From NCBI GenBank assembly GCA_947652115.1, contig OX393573.1, positions 8,814,520-8,878,519 on the forward strand: a DNA stretch of 64,000 nt, written 5' to 3'. Origin of the DNA: Blastomussa wellsi (taxonomy: Eukaryota; Cnidaria; Anthozoa; Scleractinia; Plerogyridae). The notes under the pieces were generated by a model that saw nothing but the letters and a program-made list of their open reading frames with translations, was not told the origin of the DNA and did not search any database. Every line of letters begins with the position of its first letter. Position 1 is the stretch's first letter. The position numbers were made by a program, and so were the translations under genes. Shown here piece by piece: positions 1 to 9,792 of this stretch.

Positions 1-2
1 CG

Positions 3-278
3 GCATGTTCCTTTTGTGGAGAAATGGATGAAACCCTTGAGCACCTTATTACATCTTGTCGTTATTCTAAGAATTTTTGGGCTGAAGTTATAAAATGGTT
101 TGACAAACAAGGGATTAAAATCGCTAATCTTTCTGAAAAGGATATAATGTTTGGCATTGCAAGGTGTGATGATGAATTATTTGTGAATCACGTTTTGCTA
201 GTTGCCAAACAATACTTATATTATTATAGACAAAGTTTTTACCTTCAATTAGAGTTTTTAATTCCAAATTTAAAATGA
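3..278 (+). pseudogene. L1/Tx1-like LINE ORF2, C-terminal end
   Basis: This is the last 91 codons of a non-LTR retrotransposon ORF2; the rest lies left of the window. The frame opens with CSFCGE, followed by ETLEHL, a second cysteine region and FW, the spacing of the zinc-knuckle-like C-terminal domain seen in L1 and Tx1 clade LINEs downstream of the reverse transcriptase. The frame ends at a TGA at 276-278. It is followed by an A/T-rich 3' UTR that seems to resume after Polinton 1, at 23814, and finishes in a poly(A) tract. Clade assignment is by motif only and would need the missing RT domain. Confidence 0.65.
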
Positions 279-459
279 CTTATCAACTTGAGACAATAAT
301 TGCCAAATCAAATAATAAACGGACAGCTCACAATATAAAATGGGGTAAATATTTTGCCCCAAATCAAATAATAAACTGACAGCTCACAATATAAAATGGG
401 GTGAATATAAAACAAAATAATGTGCAATCCGGTACCGCTACTGTACATATGTTAATATC
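279..459 (+). mobile_element. LINE 3' UTR, left part, with 56-bp tandem repeat
   Basis: Non-coding A/T-rich sequence after the LINE stop codon. It contains two tandem copies of a 56-bp unit (304-359 and 360 to about 410) beginning CAAATCAAATAATAAAC and differing at a few positions. The sequence stops at ATATC (455-459), where Polinton 1 is inserted. I infer that 23814 onward is the continuation. Confidence 0.5.
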
Positions 460-619
460 AGTAGTAATCTCGGGGTTTAACAAATACCACCTCGTCGCTC
501 AACCGTGCTCTTCGCCCAAGTGAAACAAGCTCGCTTTTTGCTCGCTTCTTCCACTTGGGCGAAGATGTGTAAACGGTTGAGCTCCGAGGTTGTATTTGTT
601 AAACCCCGAGATTACTACT
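460..619. repeat. Terminal palindrome (hairpin-forming) of Polinton 1, left
   Basis: The first 160 bases are a near-perfect inverted repeat. AGTAGTAATCTCGGGGTTTA at 460-479 is matched by its reverse complement ending at 619, with arms of about 75 bases that also pair through the CTTCGCCCAAGTG segment, and a short loop near 525-550. The same structure is present at the other end (23649-23813). It could fold into a hairpin or cruciform. Function at a replication or integration end is inference. Confidence 0.85.
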
Positions 620-665
620 TCACTATCAGGTTCTATCAATTAGACAGAAGTGGCGGAGTCCAAAA

Positions 666-931
666 ATGGTTCACGGAGAAAACAACTGCGAGTGGTTGCT
701 TCGAAATCGGCAAAAGAACTGTGACAAAAAGTGCAACGGGCAATATTGTTCGCAGCACAACAGCCGTCGCCATGCCGCAGCTGCGGTATCGGTGTTTTAA
801 CCGACCACCGACTATGCGTGCAATGTGGAGGGAACACGTTGCAAAAGCGGTTAAAACGCATTGGAAAAAAATCGAAGAAAAATTTTGAACTTGTTTTGCA
901 CGAGCTCTCCCAAAAAAGATCAGCCATTTAG
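666..931 (+). pseudogene. Small cysteine-rich putative zinc-binding protein
   Basis: A short gene inside the left terminal repeat, absent from the right one. From the ATG at 666 the frame shows CEWLLRN, then paired cysteines and QYCSQHN. After a one-base frame change near 765 it continues with PCRSCGIGVLTDHRLCVQCG and a lysine-rich tail, ending at 931. Four CxxC/CxxxC-type pairs suggest one or two zinc ribbons. I recall similar small Cys-rich reading frames in cnidarian Polinton-like loci but know no function. The frameshift makes this copy a probable pseudogene. It lies between the terminus and the polymerase start, on the same strand. Confidence 0.55.
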
Positions 932-1002
932 AGAATTCCACCCAATTAGAGATATGCACCAAAATAAAAACAACCAGTTAGAGATTTGCATCAAAAGCAA
1001 AT

Positions 1003-4000
1003 ATGATGGCTGAGCAAACGTGGCAGGATATAGAACAAGCCCTCGCGGAAATTGATATTAAAAAACTGTTAGAACAAATAAAACCCGAAATAAGGAATGT
1101 GTTAGATGACCGGATTCCCCCGGAAGCACTGGAGCGGCTGCCCAAACCTCTGCTTCCAAAACCCTATAGCCCCATAGCACCTCCAAGACAAAAAAGAGGG
1201 CCAAAAAGCAGTATTCTAAAAATGTTTGATCCAGTCCCTCCCCAGACAGTCAAATCGAAAGATAAATACCATAAATCTCTTGCATGGATCTTTCCTGGAC
1301 CAGAAGCTGAGGGGACGGAAAAAGGACGCCGAGTTATAAAATGGACGTTCCCAGGGCGAGATGAAAACATTACAGAAGAAATCATGGAAAAGATCCGAGA
1401 GAGAGTTAACACCTCGATGTATATAAGGTACGATTTTTCTTTTTGGCTGCAACACCTCGATGAGGGAAAGATGATGTTGTGGTATCAAACTTTTAAAGGG
1501 TCACCTTGGATTTATAAACTTTCTGAAGCGGAAAAATATTTGAATGAAAGGGAGGAGGAACGTCTGGATGTCGACAATCTCGAAAGACCGCACACAAAGT
1601 GGAGGTTCATTGGCTATGAAGATGTTTTTGTGAAGGTTGTGCTTGATCGTCAACCTTTGTTGGGTACAGGCCCCTTGCCAGACTGGCTGCGCAACATTGC
1701 ACATAGCAGGATAATGGTGGCGTTGGACACTTTCCAAGGTAATTTGTGTCTCTGGCGTTGCATTGCAGTGCATCGAGGAGCCAGACCGGATCGAAGTACA
1801 GCAGCAGCCCGAGAGCTTGCCAAGAGGGTTTCTACGATTTCGCAAAAGCTCCAAAAGACATTCCAAAAACGTCTCTTGACGAATTAGACAAGGTTGAAAA
1901 GCATCTTAACAAGAAAGCCGATTTTTCAGATTGGCTCGGCATCAAAGTTTATGAGCCTGAGCAAGAAGAAGACGGGGAAGTTGTTTGGCATTTCAGAAGA
2001 AACGCGCCAGCCAAGCTGAAAAACATTTTGACAATAGGAATTTACGAGGGACATGCTTTTTTCATAAAAGACATAGCAAAGCTTGCGAAAATTTATGCGT
2101 GTGTGGATTGCCGTGCGAGATTCACAAAAGCTTGTCATCTTCAACGGCATGCCGAAAGGTGTGCTCAAGGGAATACGAAAATTCCTTGTCCGGGCGAAAA
2201 AGTTGAAGTCCCGCAAACAGCTTTCGAAAAGGCTTTTTATCCAGAAAACGCTTCCAAAGAATCGCTTGTGTGGTTAGAAAAAGAAGCCAAGCGACAGAAA
2301 ATTCACATTCACCACGCAATGTGTGGCCACGGAGGCGAGAGGTGGATTTAGGGGGCGCCAGTCGACGGATGGCACCCAGAAACAAAGACCGTGTTTCAAT
2401 ACCACGGCTGCCACTGGCACGGGTGTCGAAAATGTTTCCCGCACGATCGCGACAAAATAATAACGCATAACGACCAAACGCGCGAAGACGTGTGGAAGGC
2501 CACACAGAAGCGCACAAAAACGCTCCGGGTGGCTGGTTACCACGTGGTCGAGGTTTGGGCATGTGTAGTTGGAGAAATCGACGTCGAACCTCCGCAGGCT
2601 CAAACAAAAAGCTTCCCGCACGCGATTCTGTACGATTTCGAGGCGTACGGTTACAAAGGTGATCGGAAGGAGCCCACGCCCATGCTTTCGATCGAGAACG
2701 TGCACGTGGCAATCTCGGTGAGCATCGGCGACACGCTTGAAAGAGAGCCCACTCACATCTGCGAAAGAGACCCCAAAGTGCTGGTGCCCAAGTTTATGGA
2801 AGAGCTGGAGAGACGCGGGAAAAACATCCGGCTCAAATTCTGGGAGGAGTTTATGCCAGAAGACTTGGGGCTGCTGCAAAAAAAGCAGCGGCAAAAAATT
2901 GGGGAATGGTGCGACCAGGTGCCTGTTGTCGGTTTCAACTCGGGCGGTTACGACCTGAACTTGATCAAAAGCTACTTTGTGGAGCGGCTTGCTGACACAA
3001 CCGGAAAAGTTAGAGTGGCGAAAAAAGGAAAAAAGGTTATGTTCTTGCTGACCTGGGGCTTCCGTTTCCTCGACATAATAAATTATCTTGGACCAGGGAC
3101 CAGCTACGAAAAGTGGGAAAAAGCTCATGAATGTGCCTCAGAGAAATCGTGGCTTCCGTACGAATGGTTCGATTCGCCCGATAAGCTCGACTATCCAGGG
3201 CTCCCAGACTATCCAGAGTGGTTTTCACGTCTGAAGAACGAGTATGTACTCTCGATAGAAGAATGGGAAGGATGCAAGCGCCTGTTCAAAGAAAAGGGTA
3301 TGCGCACATTCGCGGACTGGTTACGCTTTTACAACAATCTCGATGTGGCGCCAGGTCTTGAGGCTTTGGAAAAGATGCGGGCTTTCTACACCGAAAAAGG
3401 AATCGACATCGTGAAAGACGCGGTCAGTGTCCCGGGGGTTAGTTTGCACTACTTACTCCGAGGAGCGGCTGAGAGAGGCGCGGATCTTTGGAGTTCAGGG
3501 AAAGAAGCGTACCAAATGTTGAAAGGCGCTGTTGTCGGAGGGCCAAGCATCGTTTTCACACGCTACCACGAAAACGGTGTGACAAAGATAAGATCGCACC
3601 AATACGAAGACGCCCGTCTGTGCAAAAAGATCTTAGGCTACGACGCCAACGCCCTTTATCTGTCGACCATGCTGAGAGAAATGCCTTGCGGAAAGGAAAG
3701 GGTCGAACACTTCAACTGCCCAGAGGAGCAGCGTTTGTGATTACGCACAAGCTCAAAAGAGGAACATGGTTCGGATTCGCCGAGGTCGACATAGAGATTC
3801 CGGAGCCCCTGCACTCAAAGTTCGAGGAAATGTGTCCGTTCTTCTACAACAAAAAGGTGCCGGACGAAGTTGTCCCGGAACACATGTTCGAATACTTGCG
3901 CCAAACGGACAGAAATCGCGGAGACGGGAAAAAACTCGTGGGAGCTTTGTCCGCAAAGAGACTTTTGCTCTTTGCACCTCTGTTGCGATGGTATGTTGAT

Positions 4001-4839
4001 CACGGGGCGGTTATCACAAACGTTTACAGAGCAATAGATTACAAGCCAGGCAAGATCTTTCCCTGGTTCGTGGAGCAGGTCACCGAGGCGCGGCGAACAG
4101 CGGATACGGAAGGCTCATCGAAGCGTTGGAGCGGCAGACAAGCGTGATTTACACCAAAGATGAGAAGGTGGTCGACAGAGCCCTGCGAAGCGCCTATTTC
4201 TCCGACCTCGATGAGATCGGGGAGGCGTATGAGTTGGAAAGCCGCAAACCAAGAATCACAATCAAACGGCCGTTTCAGGTTGGAATCGCCGTCTATCAAC
4301 TGGCCAAGCTGCGGATGCTGGAATTCTACTACGATTTCCTCGACAGGTATTTCGACCGAAGAGATTTTGAGCTGATTCAGATGGACACAGACAGCAACTA
4401 CATGGCCATCTCCGCGGAGCGTCTCGAGGACCTTGTCAGGCCGGAGCTGCGGGCGGAATTCGAGACGCAGAAGCAGCTGTGGCTGGCTTGGGACAAATGG
4501 AGCGGCCGCACGCCCGGGCTCTTCAAGCTCGAGTGCGAGGGCAGCCGGATGATCGCGCTTTGCTCAAAATGTTTCTTCATCGACTCCGAAGAGGGCGAAA
4601 AAAAGAAGTTCAGCGCGAAAGGAGTTTCGAAGAGGCAAAACGATATAACCTGGCAGCGTTTCAAGACAGCTTTGGAAGGAAACAAGGACATGGCAACCAA
4701 CAGAGGTTTCAGAATGCGGGACGGCCAGATTGTTACTTACGAGCAGCAGAAACTGGGGCTGAGCTCCTTTTACGACAAAAGGTGGGTGCTGCCCGACGGA
4801 ATTCACACAGAACCAATAGAATTTCATTTAAGATGTTGA
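1003..4839 (+). pseudogene. PolB: Protein-primed family B DNA polymerase, lineage 1 (broken)
   Basis: Replicative polymerase of Polinton 1. The N-terminal part (1003 to about 1825) is unassigned. It is followed by a C2H2-like finger (CVDCRARFTKACHLQRHAERC region, about 2095-2160) and the YHGCHWHGC segment typical of Polinton polymerases. Exonuclease motifs are DFEAY (about 2635) and FNSGGYDLNL (about 2930). Polymerase motif A is YDANALYLS (about 3640), motif B is a reduced NSGYG (about 4095) and motif C is MDTDSNY (about 4380). Lesions: frame changes near 1825 and 3730, an in-frame TAG at 2349-2351, and an apparent deletion near 4085 just before motif B. The start is the ATG at 1003 within the inner terminal repeat. 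It converges with the integrase block. The motif wording differs strongly from the polymerase at 28923-32820. Confidence 0.85.
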
Positions 4840-5079
4840 TTTGGCAGCATTTGGGCTTGCGCCAACAGAAGCTGAACTTGAAGAGCTGGCAGATAGCCCA
4901 AGGGCTCGGACAACATCGCGTGGGTCCAAACCGTCAAAACCGTACATTAACAAAGGGTCGACAGAATAGCCTTGTTTTCGTACAAGCGTTTTTCTTTTGG
5001 CAGGAATAAAATTTTTGTCGTTTGCCTTTTGAATTAACACACCTTTGCGTCCACTTCCCATTTTTAAAAATACAGCCAT
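4828..5079 (-). CDS. Small Lys/Ser-rich protein downstream of integrase
   Basis: An 83-residue open frame starting at an ATG 26 bases after the integrase stop and overlapping the polymerase stop by 12 bases on the opposite strand. The N-terminal half is basic (GRKGVLIQKANDKNFIP), the middle holds LLMYGFDGLDPRDVVRAL, and the end is Ser/Ala-rich. No domain recognised. Position in the minus-strand cluster and an uninterrupted frame argue that it is real. It could be a terminal protein or DNA-binding accessory, but nothing in the sequence shows that. Confidence 0.45.
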   Translation of the reverse strand: MAVFLKMGSGRKGVLIQKANDKNFIPAKRKTLVRKQGYSVDPLLMYGFDGLDPRDVVRALGLSASSSSSASVGASPNAAKSTS

Positions 5080-5105
5080 TTTTTTTTAAAAGGGTGGTCC
5101 GTTCA

Positions 5106-6086
5106 CTAGATGTCAGCCGGAGGAAGAGTGGTGTTTGGAGGGACAACCAGCAGTTCTTCGCGCACAAAACTGCGTCCTGGACCGTCGCGCAAATAGTATA
5201 GAACGGGTTGATTCGGTTTGATCAAAACTCTTTCAATGTTAAAAACTTTCAACGACCAGATCGGATCTGTGGCCCTTCTTGCACCGCCTTCAAGCTCGCC
5301 GGGTTGGTAGAGATATCGAACTTGGACAAGAGAAGGGAGGATTTTTTCGGCTTTCCCAACTGGCCGAAGATAAGGAGTGGCAGGTTGCGCAGAAACAGCT
5401 TTTTCTTTGATTGCTTTCGCAGGTTTTTTCCCCGTCAGCCGGGTTTTTTCGTTGTTCAAAGCCAAAACAACTTCAGGAAGTCTTTTCACCCACGCCGTGG
5501 ATCGCTGACCTTCAGGCAAACGCATTTCAACAGCGTATTGGTGTCCGAACAAACGCTCGGCAAGGGTGTGGTTGAAACGTTCAACAATTGCCTGGTCGCG
5601 GTGAATCTCGGGGCGCCCGCGGCGAATAAAGGTTTTGTGTTTCTCCATGTCTTTCGTCACGGCGCCCATGAATTCACGCCCGGGATCAACCTGCAGCAGT
5701 TGTGGCCATTGGAGTGGCCCGCGTTTGTAAATTTTTTGAAACGCTCGGGCAACCTCATCAGAATTTTCAGCCTCTTTGAAGCGGCTCGCAACGTCAACAA
5801 CGGTAAGCGCATATTTAAAAATTTTGCGGCCGCGGGGCAGTTTGTCGTGTGGCAAAACAAGAAGGTCTGCCTGGTGAACCGCATTGGGTGTGGGTACGTC
5901 AAATTTTGGTCTTGGAATGTGCTTCGGAGCGGGCAGATAAATCTGCCAGAGGGCTTGTTTGACCAACCACGTTTTTGCAACGTCTTCAGACACCTTTGCG
6001 GCATCGGATAATATTTTAAAAGCTGCAAGACCTTTCCAATAACCACCAGGACCGTAGCATATCTTTGAGAGTTTGTCTTCCATCAC
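5106..6086 (-). CDS. INT: Polinton retroviral-type integrase
   Basis: A 326-residue integrase, the enzyme that inserts Polinton ends into chromosomes with a DDE/D nuclease fold. An N-terminal region (KICYGPGGYWKGLAAFK) precedes the catalytic core: first acidic residue in VHQADLLVLP (about residue 72), second in LQVDPGREF and the glutamate in QAIVERFN. A C-terminal part rich in basic and aromatic residues follows (YLYQPGELEGGARR). The frame is uninterrupted, unlike most genes here. It lies head-to-tail with the small genes at 6107-8280 and converges with the polymerase. A closely similar but broken copy is at 27951-28922. Confidence 0.9.
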   Translation of the reverse strand: MMEDKLSKICYGPGGYWKGLAAFKILSDAAKVSEDVAKTWLVKQALWQIYLPAPKHIPRPKFDVPTPNAVHQADLLVLPHDKLPRGRKIFKYALTVVDVASRFKEAENSDEVARAFQKIYKRGPLQWPQLLQVDPGREFMGAVTKDMEKHKTFIRRGRPEIHRDQAIVERFNHTLAERLFGHQYAVEMRLPEGQRSTAWVKRLPEVVLALNNEKTRLTGKKPAKAIKEKAVSAQPATPYLRPVGKAEKILPSLVQVRYLYQPGELEGGARRATDPIWSLKVFNIERVLIKPNQPVLYYLRDGPGRSFVREELLVVPPNTTLPPADI

Positions 6087-6106
6087 TATAAAACAGAAAA
6101 AAAAGT

Positions 6107-6532
6107 TTAAAAGAACCGAAAAGCTGCATAACCCAGAGCGAGAGCCCCGACGCCAACGAACGCGATTTCGCCATTTTTTTGCTGTTGGCTCGGCTGATAA
6201 AAATCAGAGAATTTAGGTTCTTTTGGAAGTGACATGCGTTCTTCAGGGTGCAGTTTGTTGTAGAGTTTGAAAGCGTAGTCAGTGTTGGTAAAGTTTTGTT
6301 TGGCTTCCTCTTTTATCTGCGCGTTTGTTGCAATCCAGTCAAGAAGTTTGGTGCGGTCACGCATATATTTTGCGTACGCAGCTTGATACGCCTCGAGAGC
6401 TTTATCATGCCGCACTTTTTCTTCAAGTGCAGCTTTGTCGCCGCCACCAAAAGCCCTCGCGAGATAATTGCTGCCGATGAAAGCAGCTGCATTCAACACA
6501 GCTCCGTCAACCATAATTGCGATACTTGCCAT
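6107..6532 (-). CDS. Conserved Polinton membrane-associated protein (141 aa)
   Basis: An uninterrupted small gene 20 bases upstream of the integrase start. It has a hydrophobic N-terminus (MASIAIMVDGAVLNAAAFIG), a central charged helix-rich region (residues 35-110) and a C-terminal hydrophobic segment (FVGVGALALGYAAFRFF). A broken homologue sits in the same place in Polinton 2 (27517-27926), which supports selection on the frame in the past. Function unknown. The two hydrophobic ends suggest a virion or membrane-associated minor protein. Confidence 0.65.
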   Translation of the reverse strand: MASIAIMVDGAVLNAAAFIGSNYLARAFGGGDKAALEEKVRHDKALEAYQAAYAKYMRDRTKLLDWIATNAQIKEEAKQNFTNTDYAFKLYNKLHPEERMSLPKEPKFSDFYQPSQQQKNGEIAFVGVGALALGYAAFRFF

Positions 6533-6577
6533 TTTTTTCTTATATTTTTATTTTCAAAATGTTGGTCGGAAGGATTT

Positions 6578-6799
6578 TCAGACGCTGGTGGGAAGGATTT
6601 TCTGGTCCTCCAGATATTTTTTGAGCGCAACGCTCCCCGTCATCACAGCTGTGAACATTGCGTAGTTTTCAATAGAATTAGAAGGGTCACGTGTAAAACT
6701 TTTCCTGAACGTTTTTTTGGCCACCCAGCCAATGCCAGCAGCGAGGCCGACGAGGGTGGCGGAATCCATGACGATTTTGACGAGATTGTTGTCAGACAT
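6578..6799 (-). CDS. Small Polinton protein with two hydrophobic segments (73 aa)
   Basis: An intact short frame (start MSDNNLVKIVMD) with hydrophobic segments ATLVGLAAGIGWVA and YAMFTAVMTGSVAL. A homologue with the same start, MSDN-LVK-VMD, lies at 27251 in Polinton 2 in the same gene order. Likely a small membrane or virion protein; function unknown. Confidence 0.6.
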   Translation of the reverse strand: MSDNNLVKIVMDSATLVGLAAGIGWVAKKTFRKSFTRDPSNSIENYAMFTAVMTGSVALKKYLEDQKILPTSV

Positions 6800-6825
6800 G
6801 TTGGTTATAGATAAGAGAAAATTAT

Positions 6826-7176
6826 TTAATTGGAAATTTTTTCCTGACTTTCATCAAGTATTTTTATCACTTTCCCAAGTAACTCTATCTTTTCTTGATC
6901 ACTTAGCTCTTTCACATTTTCCAATTTCCTAATTAACTCTTCCTTTTCTTGAACACTTTGCACTTCCGCATTTTCCACAAGTATTTTTAACACTCTACAA
7001 ATTGACTCTTCCACTTCTTGAACACTTTGCTTTTCCACAACAGACTTGAGATTAGGATTTTTGACAATCCAAACGATACTTTTAAAGCAACACTTTGTGA
7101 AATACCACCAAAATAAGCCAATGCCTGTTGCTGCTGCGGTGCTTATCGCAAACGGGGTTAAGCTGATTTTCTGCAT
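6826..7176 (-). CDS. Small protein: N-terminal membrane segment plus coiled coil (116 aa)
   Basis: An intact frame with an N-terminal hydrophobic stretch (FAISTAAATGIGLFWWYF), then SIVWIVKNPN, then a Glu/Lys/Leu-rich heptad-like region built of related units (SVQEVEESI, SVQEKEELI, DQEKIELL). The Polinton 2 counterpart (27041-27215) keeps the membrane segment and IFWIAKNPD but has a much shorter acidic tail. The repeated tail has therefore expanded here or contracted there. Confidence 0.6.
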   Translation of the reverse strand: MQKISLTPFAISTAAATGIGLFWWYFTKCCFKSIVWIVKNPNLKSVVEKQSVQEVEESICRVLKILVENAEVQSVQEKEELIRKLENVKELSDQEKIELLGKVIKILDESQEKISN

Positions 7177-7222
7177 TTTATATTCACCAAAAATATATTC
7201 AAATGAATTCCCCCCCCCCCAC

Positions 7223-7686
7223 TCAGTCCATATAGCGAAGGCCTTTTTTGGGTTGCGGTGGAGATTCTTGCATCACCTGTGGCGCAGGTGCTGGCGGAGG
7301 TGCCGGCGCAGTTGGCCGAAAAAAGGCTTTGATGTCTTCACGCTTGACATAAGTTGTAACAAGCGTTGTGCCAATTGCAATGATAGAGATCCATTGGGTT
7401 GTGCTGAGCCAATTTCTGCCTTTGGAAACATCTGCAGCGGGCTCTGATGGCTCAGGCGCAGGCGCAGGCGCATGAGGATCAGGTGCAGATTTTTTTCATT
7501 CTCGTTTGCGATTTTCTCGAGAGCTTTTTTGTGTTCTTCGCGTTTCATCCGAGTTGTTTGAGCAACCAGTCTACCAGCAGCCACTCGCTTGGCATTTTTT
7601 TTGGGCTTTGTGGCCGGAGTTTGTAAAGTTACTTGGCTTTCCTGTGGTTCAGTGCTTGCTTTCGCGGACGGTTGTTCTTCAGCCAT
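7223..7686 (-). pseudogene. Polinton Pro/Ala-rich protein with C-terminal hydrophobic segment (frameshifted)
   Basis: Starts MAEEQPSAKASTEPQ, continues with a basic region (KPKKNAKRVAAGRLV) and changes frame near 7490 in a run of A residues. In the second frame, a Pro/Ala-rich stretch is followed by a hydrophobic segment and TLVTTYVKREDIKAF, then a Pro-rich end to a stop at 7223-7225. The homologue at 26562-26951 has these parts in one frame, which shows that a single-base change breaks this copy. Function unknown. Confidence 0.6.
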
Positions 7687-7756
7687 TGTTATATGGAAAC
7701 AAATATATGTTTAATAAAATTTTTTTGGTGAGGAATTGTTGAATATTTCTGAGGAA

Positions 7757-8280
7757 TTATTCAGCGGTTGGTGAGGAATGCTCAATAATTTCTTCTGATT
7801 TTGCTTCGCTTTTCCAATCAATGTATTTTGTTATGATCAGCGCCGCGTCGAGAGAAAATATCCACACTTTAAAGCAATGGTACCGGCTAGTTTGGTGAGA
7901 TCTTTCTTGAGGAAATAGTTGTTTTTGAGTTCTTTTTGACAAGCTTCGATGTCTTTGATGTTTTTGACCATTCCGACCGCTTTTGTCACAAGAAAAATGA
8001 AGCTGTCGATCAATCTGTCAGATGTCTTTGAGCCCTCAAAGGCCTCCAAACGTTTGATGTAATTCTGAACATCTTTGTCGGAGAGGCGTTTGACCTGATC
8101 GTGCGACAGTTGCACGCCGAGGGTTTCTTTGGATTTTCCTGCCGAAACCAGCACGGCCAGCTGCTCGCGAAGAGCGGGAATATCAGGCTGCAATGAAGAG
8201 ACATTGTCAGGTGCGCTGGTTGGCTCAGCTTCAAGCAAGCTCAAAACATCGGTCATCACGAGGTCTTCGAAATCACTCAT
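7757..8280 (-). pseudogene. Conserved Polinton protein of about 170 aa (frameshifted)
   Basis: Starts MSDFEDLVMTDVLSLLEAEP, followed by DIPALREQLAVLVSAGKSKET and a helical middle region; the frame changes near 7850 and the second frame ends at 7757. A homologue at 25948-26486 in Polinton 2 has the same order of segments. It lies 24 bases downstream of the ATPase stop and is probably co-transcribed with it. No known domain. Confidence 0.6.
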
Positions 8281-8574
8281 TGTTTGTATATTGGTTTCTT
8301 TTTTTTAATTTCGAACAAATTTTATTCCGAAAGGGTGCCGAAATGCGAACACAAGGAAGGAAAACTTATTTTTTTTCAACTTCGAAATGAATTCTTTCTT
8401 TTCATCTTGAGAAAGATCGCCGCCGAATTCTTCAAAAACCGTTTTCAAAGTCTTCTGTGAGGGCGTATAGAAAAGTACAAGCGCAGCCACGTTTTCGCGG
8501 AAAGAAGCTGTGATGCTGGTCATCTTCTGCGTCAGCACCCACACGCTGAATCCCATATGGCGGGCGCTGAATGC

Positions 8575-8774
8575 TGTAACGTTGTCGGAAAGTGCTGGGC
8601 GAATTAAACGACGACGGCGATAAACCAAGAAAACCACGATACTACGTGAACACAACTTTAATAAAAACTGAACACGCTTTCATCCGGGCTACACACTTAT
8701 ATCTGGTTAACACACACTTCGTGTACAACACACGAAACATAGTCTTCATGTACAACACACGAAATATCGTCACA
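8575..8774 (-). repeat. Gypsy A 3' LTR (200 bp)
   Basis: Begins TGTAACGTTGTCGG and ends CGTCACA in plus-strand orientation. It differs from the other LTR at one position (G at 8591 versus A at 12791). Confidence 0.95.
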
Positions 8775-8885
8775 TCCCCTTGGCAACAAAAAAAAAAACG
8801 AATAATACGAAATTTCGGTTAAATGAAGCCCTAGCCCTAGTAACGGTTTAAAGTCCTAACCAATGTTCTTAACTCGTATCACTGT

Positions 8886-9770
8886 TCAAAAGTCATATCT
8901 GACTGGCTTCCTAACCACTCTGCCACTTCTAGTTGTGGTAACAGAGACTGCTGGTTCACTGGAAGAAACCCCAGAAGCAGGGACTGAAACTATGCCACCG
9001 GATCTAGTTGCTCGAACGCTGACCGATTCCGGCTCGACGACTGAAGAACTGTTTGGTAAATCTGAAGCGGGCCTCCTGTTTGATGCCTCGGAAGTAGGCC
9101 TTCTGGTTGGTGCTTCGGAAACAGAAACATTGCCACTCGGGGCTACCCCTTCTGCAAACTCCTGGAACTCTCTTGAACTAAAAGGTGGTCCATTGTCACT
9201 CATAAGTTGGTCTGGTATTCCATGTCGAGCAAACTGAGATTTTAGCCTTGAAATCACTTCCTTTCCTTTCTTTCCAAAAATCCTGTCCACCTCAAAGTAA
9301 TCCGAGTAGTAATCCACACAAACTAAATAATGCTAATCCTCAAAGTCACAGAGATCACAGCCAACTTTCTCCCATGGTCTGCTCGGAATTTCATGACTGA
9401 TCATCGGCTCTTTCTGTTGATCGGTTTGGTAACTCTTGCAAACAGAACAAGTTGAGATGAAATCCTCAATGTCCTTAGTCATTCCAGGCCAATAATCCTC
9501 AAAGTCACAAAGATCACAGCCAACTTTCTCCCATGGTCTGCTCGGAATTTCATGACTGATCATCGGCTCTTTCTGTTGATCGGTTTGGTAACTCTTGCAA
9601 ACAGAACAAGTTGAGATGAAATCCTCAATGTCCTTAGTCATTCCAGGCCAATAAACCACTTCTCTTCCTCTCCTCAAACAACCCTGAATACCAAGATGAC
9701 TGTGGTGCAGTTTCTGCTTAAATTCCTCCCTCATACTTTGCGGAACTACTAATCTTTCACCCTTAAGCAC
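8886..9770 (-). pseudogene. int: Gypsy A integrase with tandem duplication, stop and deletion
   Basis: The H2C2 zinc-binding region (HSHLGIQGCLRRG to FISTCSVCKSY) is followed by an exact-length 159-bp tandem duplication, so YWPGMTKDIEDFISTCSVCK occurs twice (9335-9652). A TAG at 9333-9335 interrupts the core, which resumes with VDYYSDYFEVD and MSDNGPPFSSREFQEFA. Soon after that, the sequence jumps to a Ser/Thr/Val-rich tail ending RSGRVVRKPVRYDF, so the region that should hold the catalytic glutamate is missing. This copy cannot encode a working integrase. Confidence 0.85.
9335..9652 (-). repeat. 159-bp in-frame tandem duplication in Gypsy A integrase
   Basis: Two units of 159 bp (starting AATCCTCAAAGTCAC at 9335 and 9494), 53 codons each, with one mismatch seen near 9351/9510. 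It preserves the reading frame. Confidence 0.9.
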
Positions 9771-9792
9771 TAAACCATCCTGGACAGACAGT

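Larger units (their letters stand above)
460..1140 (+). repeat. Polinton 1 left terminal inverted repeat
   Basis: Inverted match to 23395-23813. It comprises the terminal palindrome (460-619), a unique stretch (620-661), a 240-bp block missing from the right copy (about 663-905) and a shared inner part (about 906-1140) that runs into the polymerase start. The inner part reads as TWQDIEQALAEIDI on both ends, so the repeat includes the first codons of the polymerase gene. Confidence 0.85.

Noticed and set aside
636..962. Minus-strand open frames opposite the cysteine-rich gene
   Set aside because: No domain, and they overlap a terminal repeat and a better-supported plus-strand gene.
5208..6011. 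267-codon plus-strand frame opposite the integrase
   Set aside because: It is a shadow of the conserved integrase codons on the minus strand, with no domain of its own.
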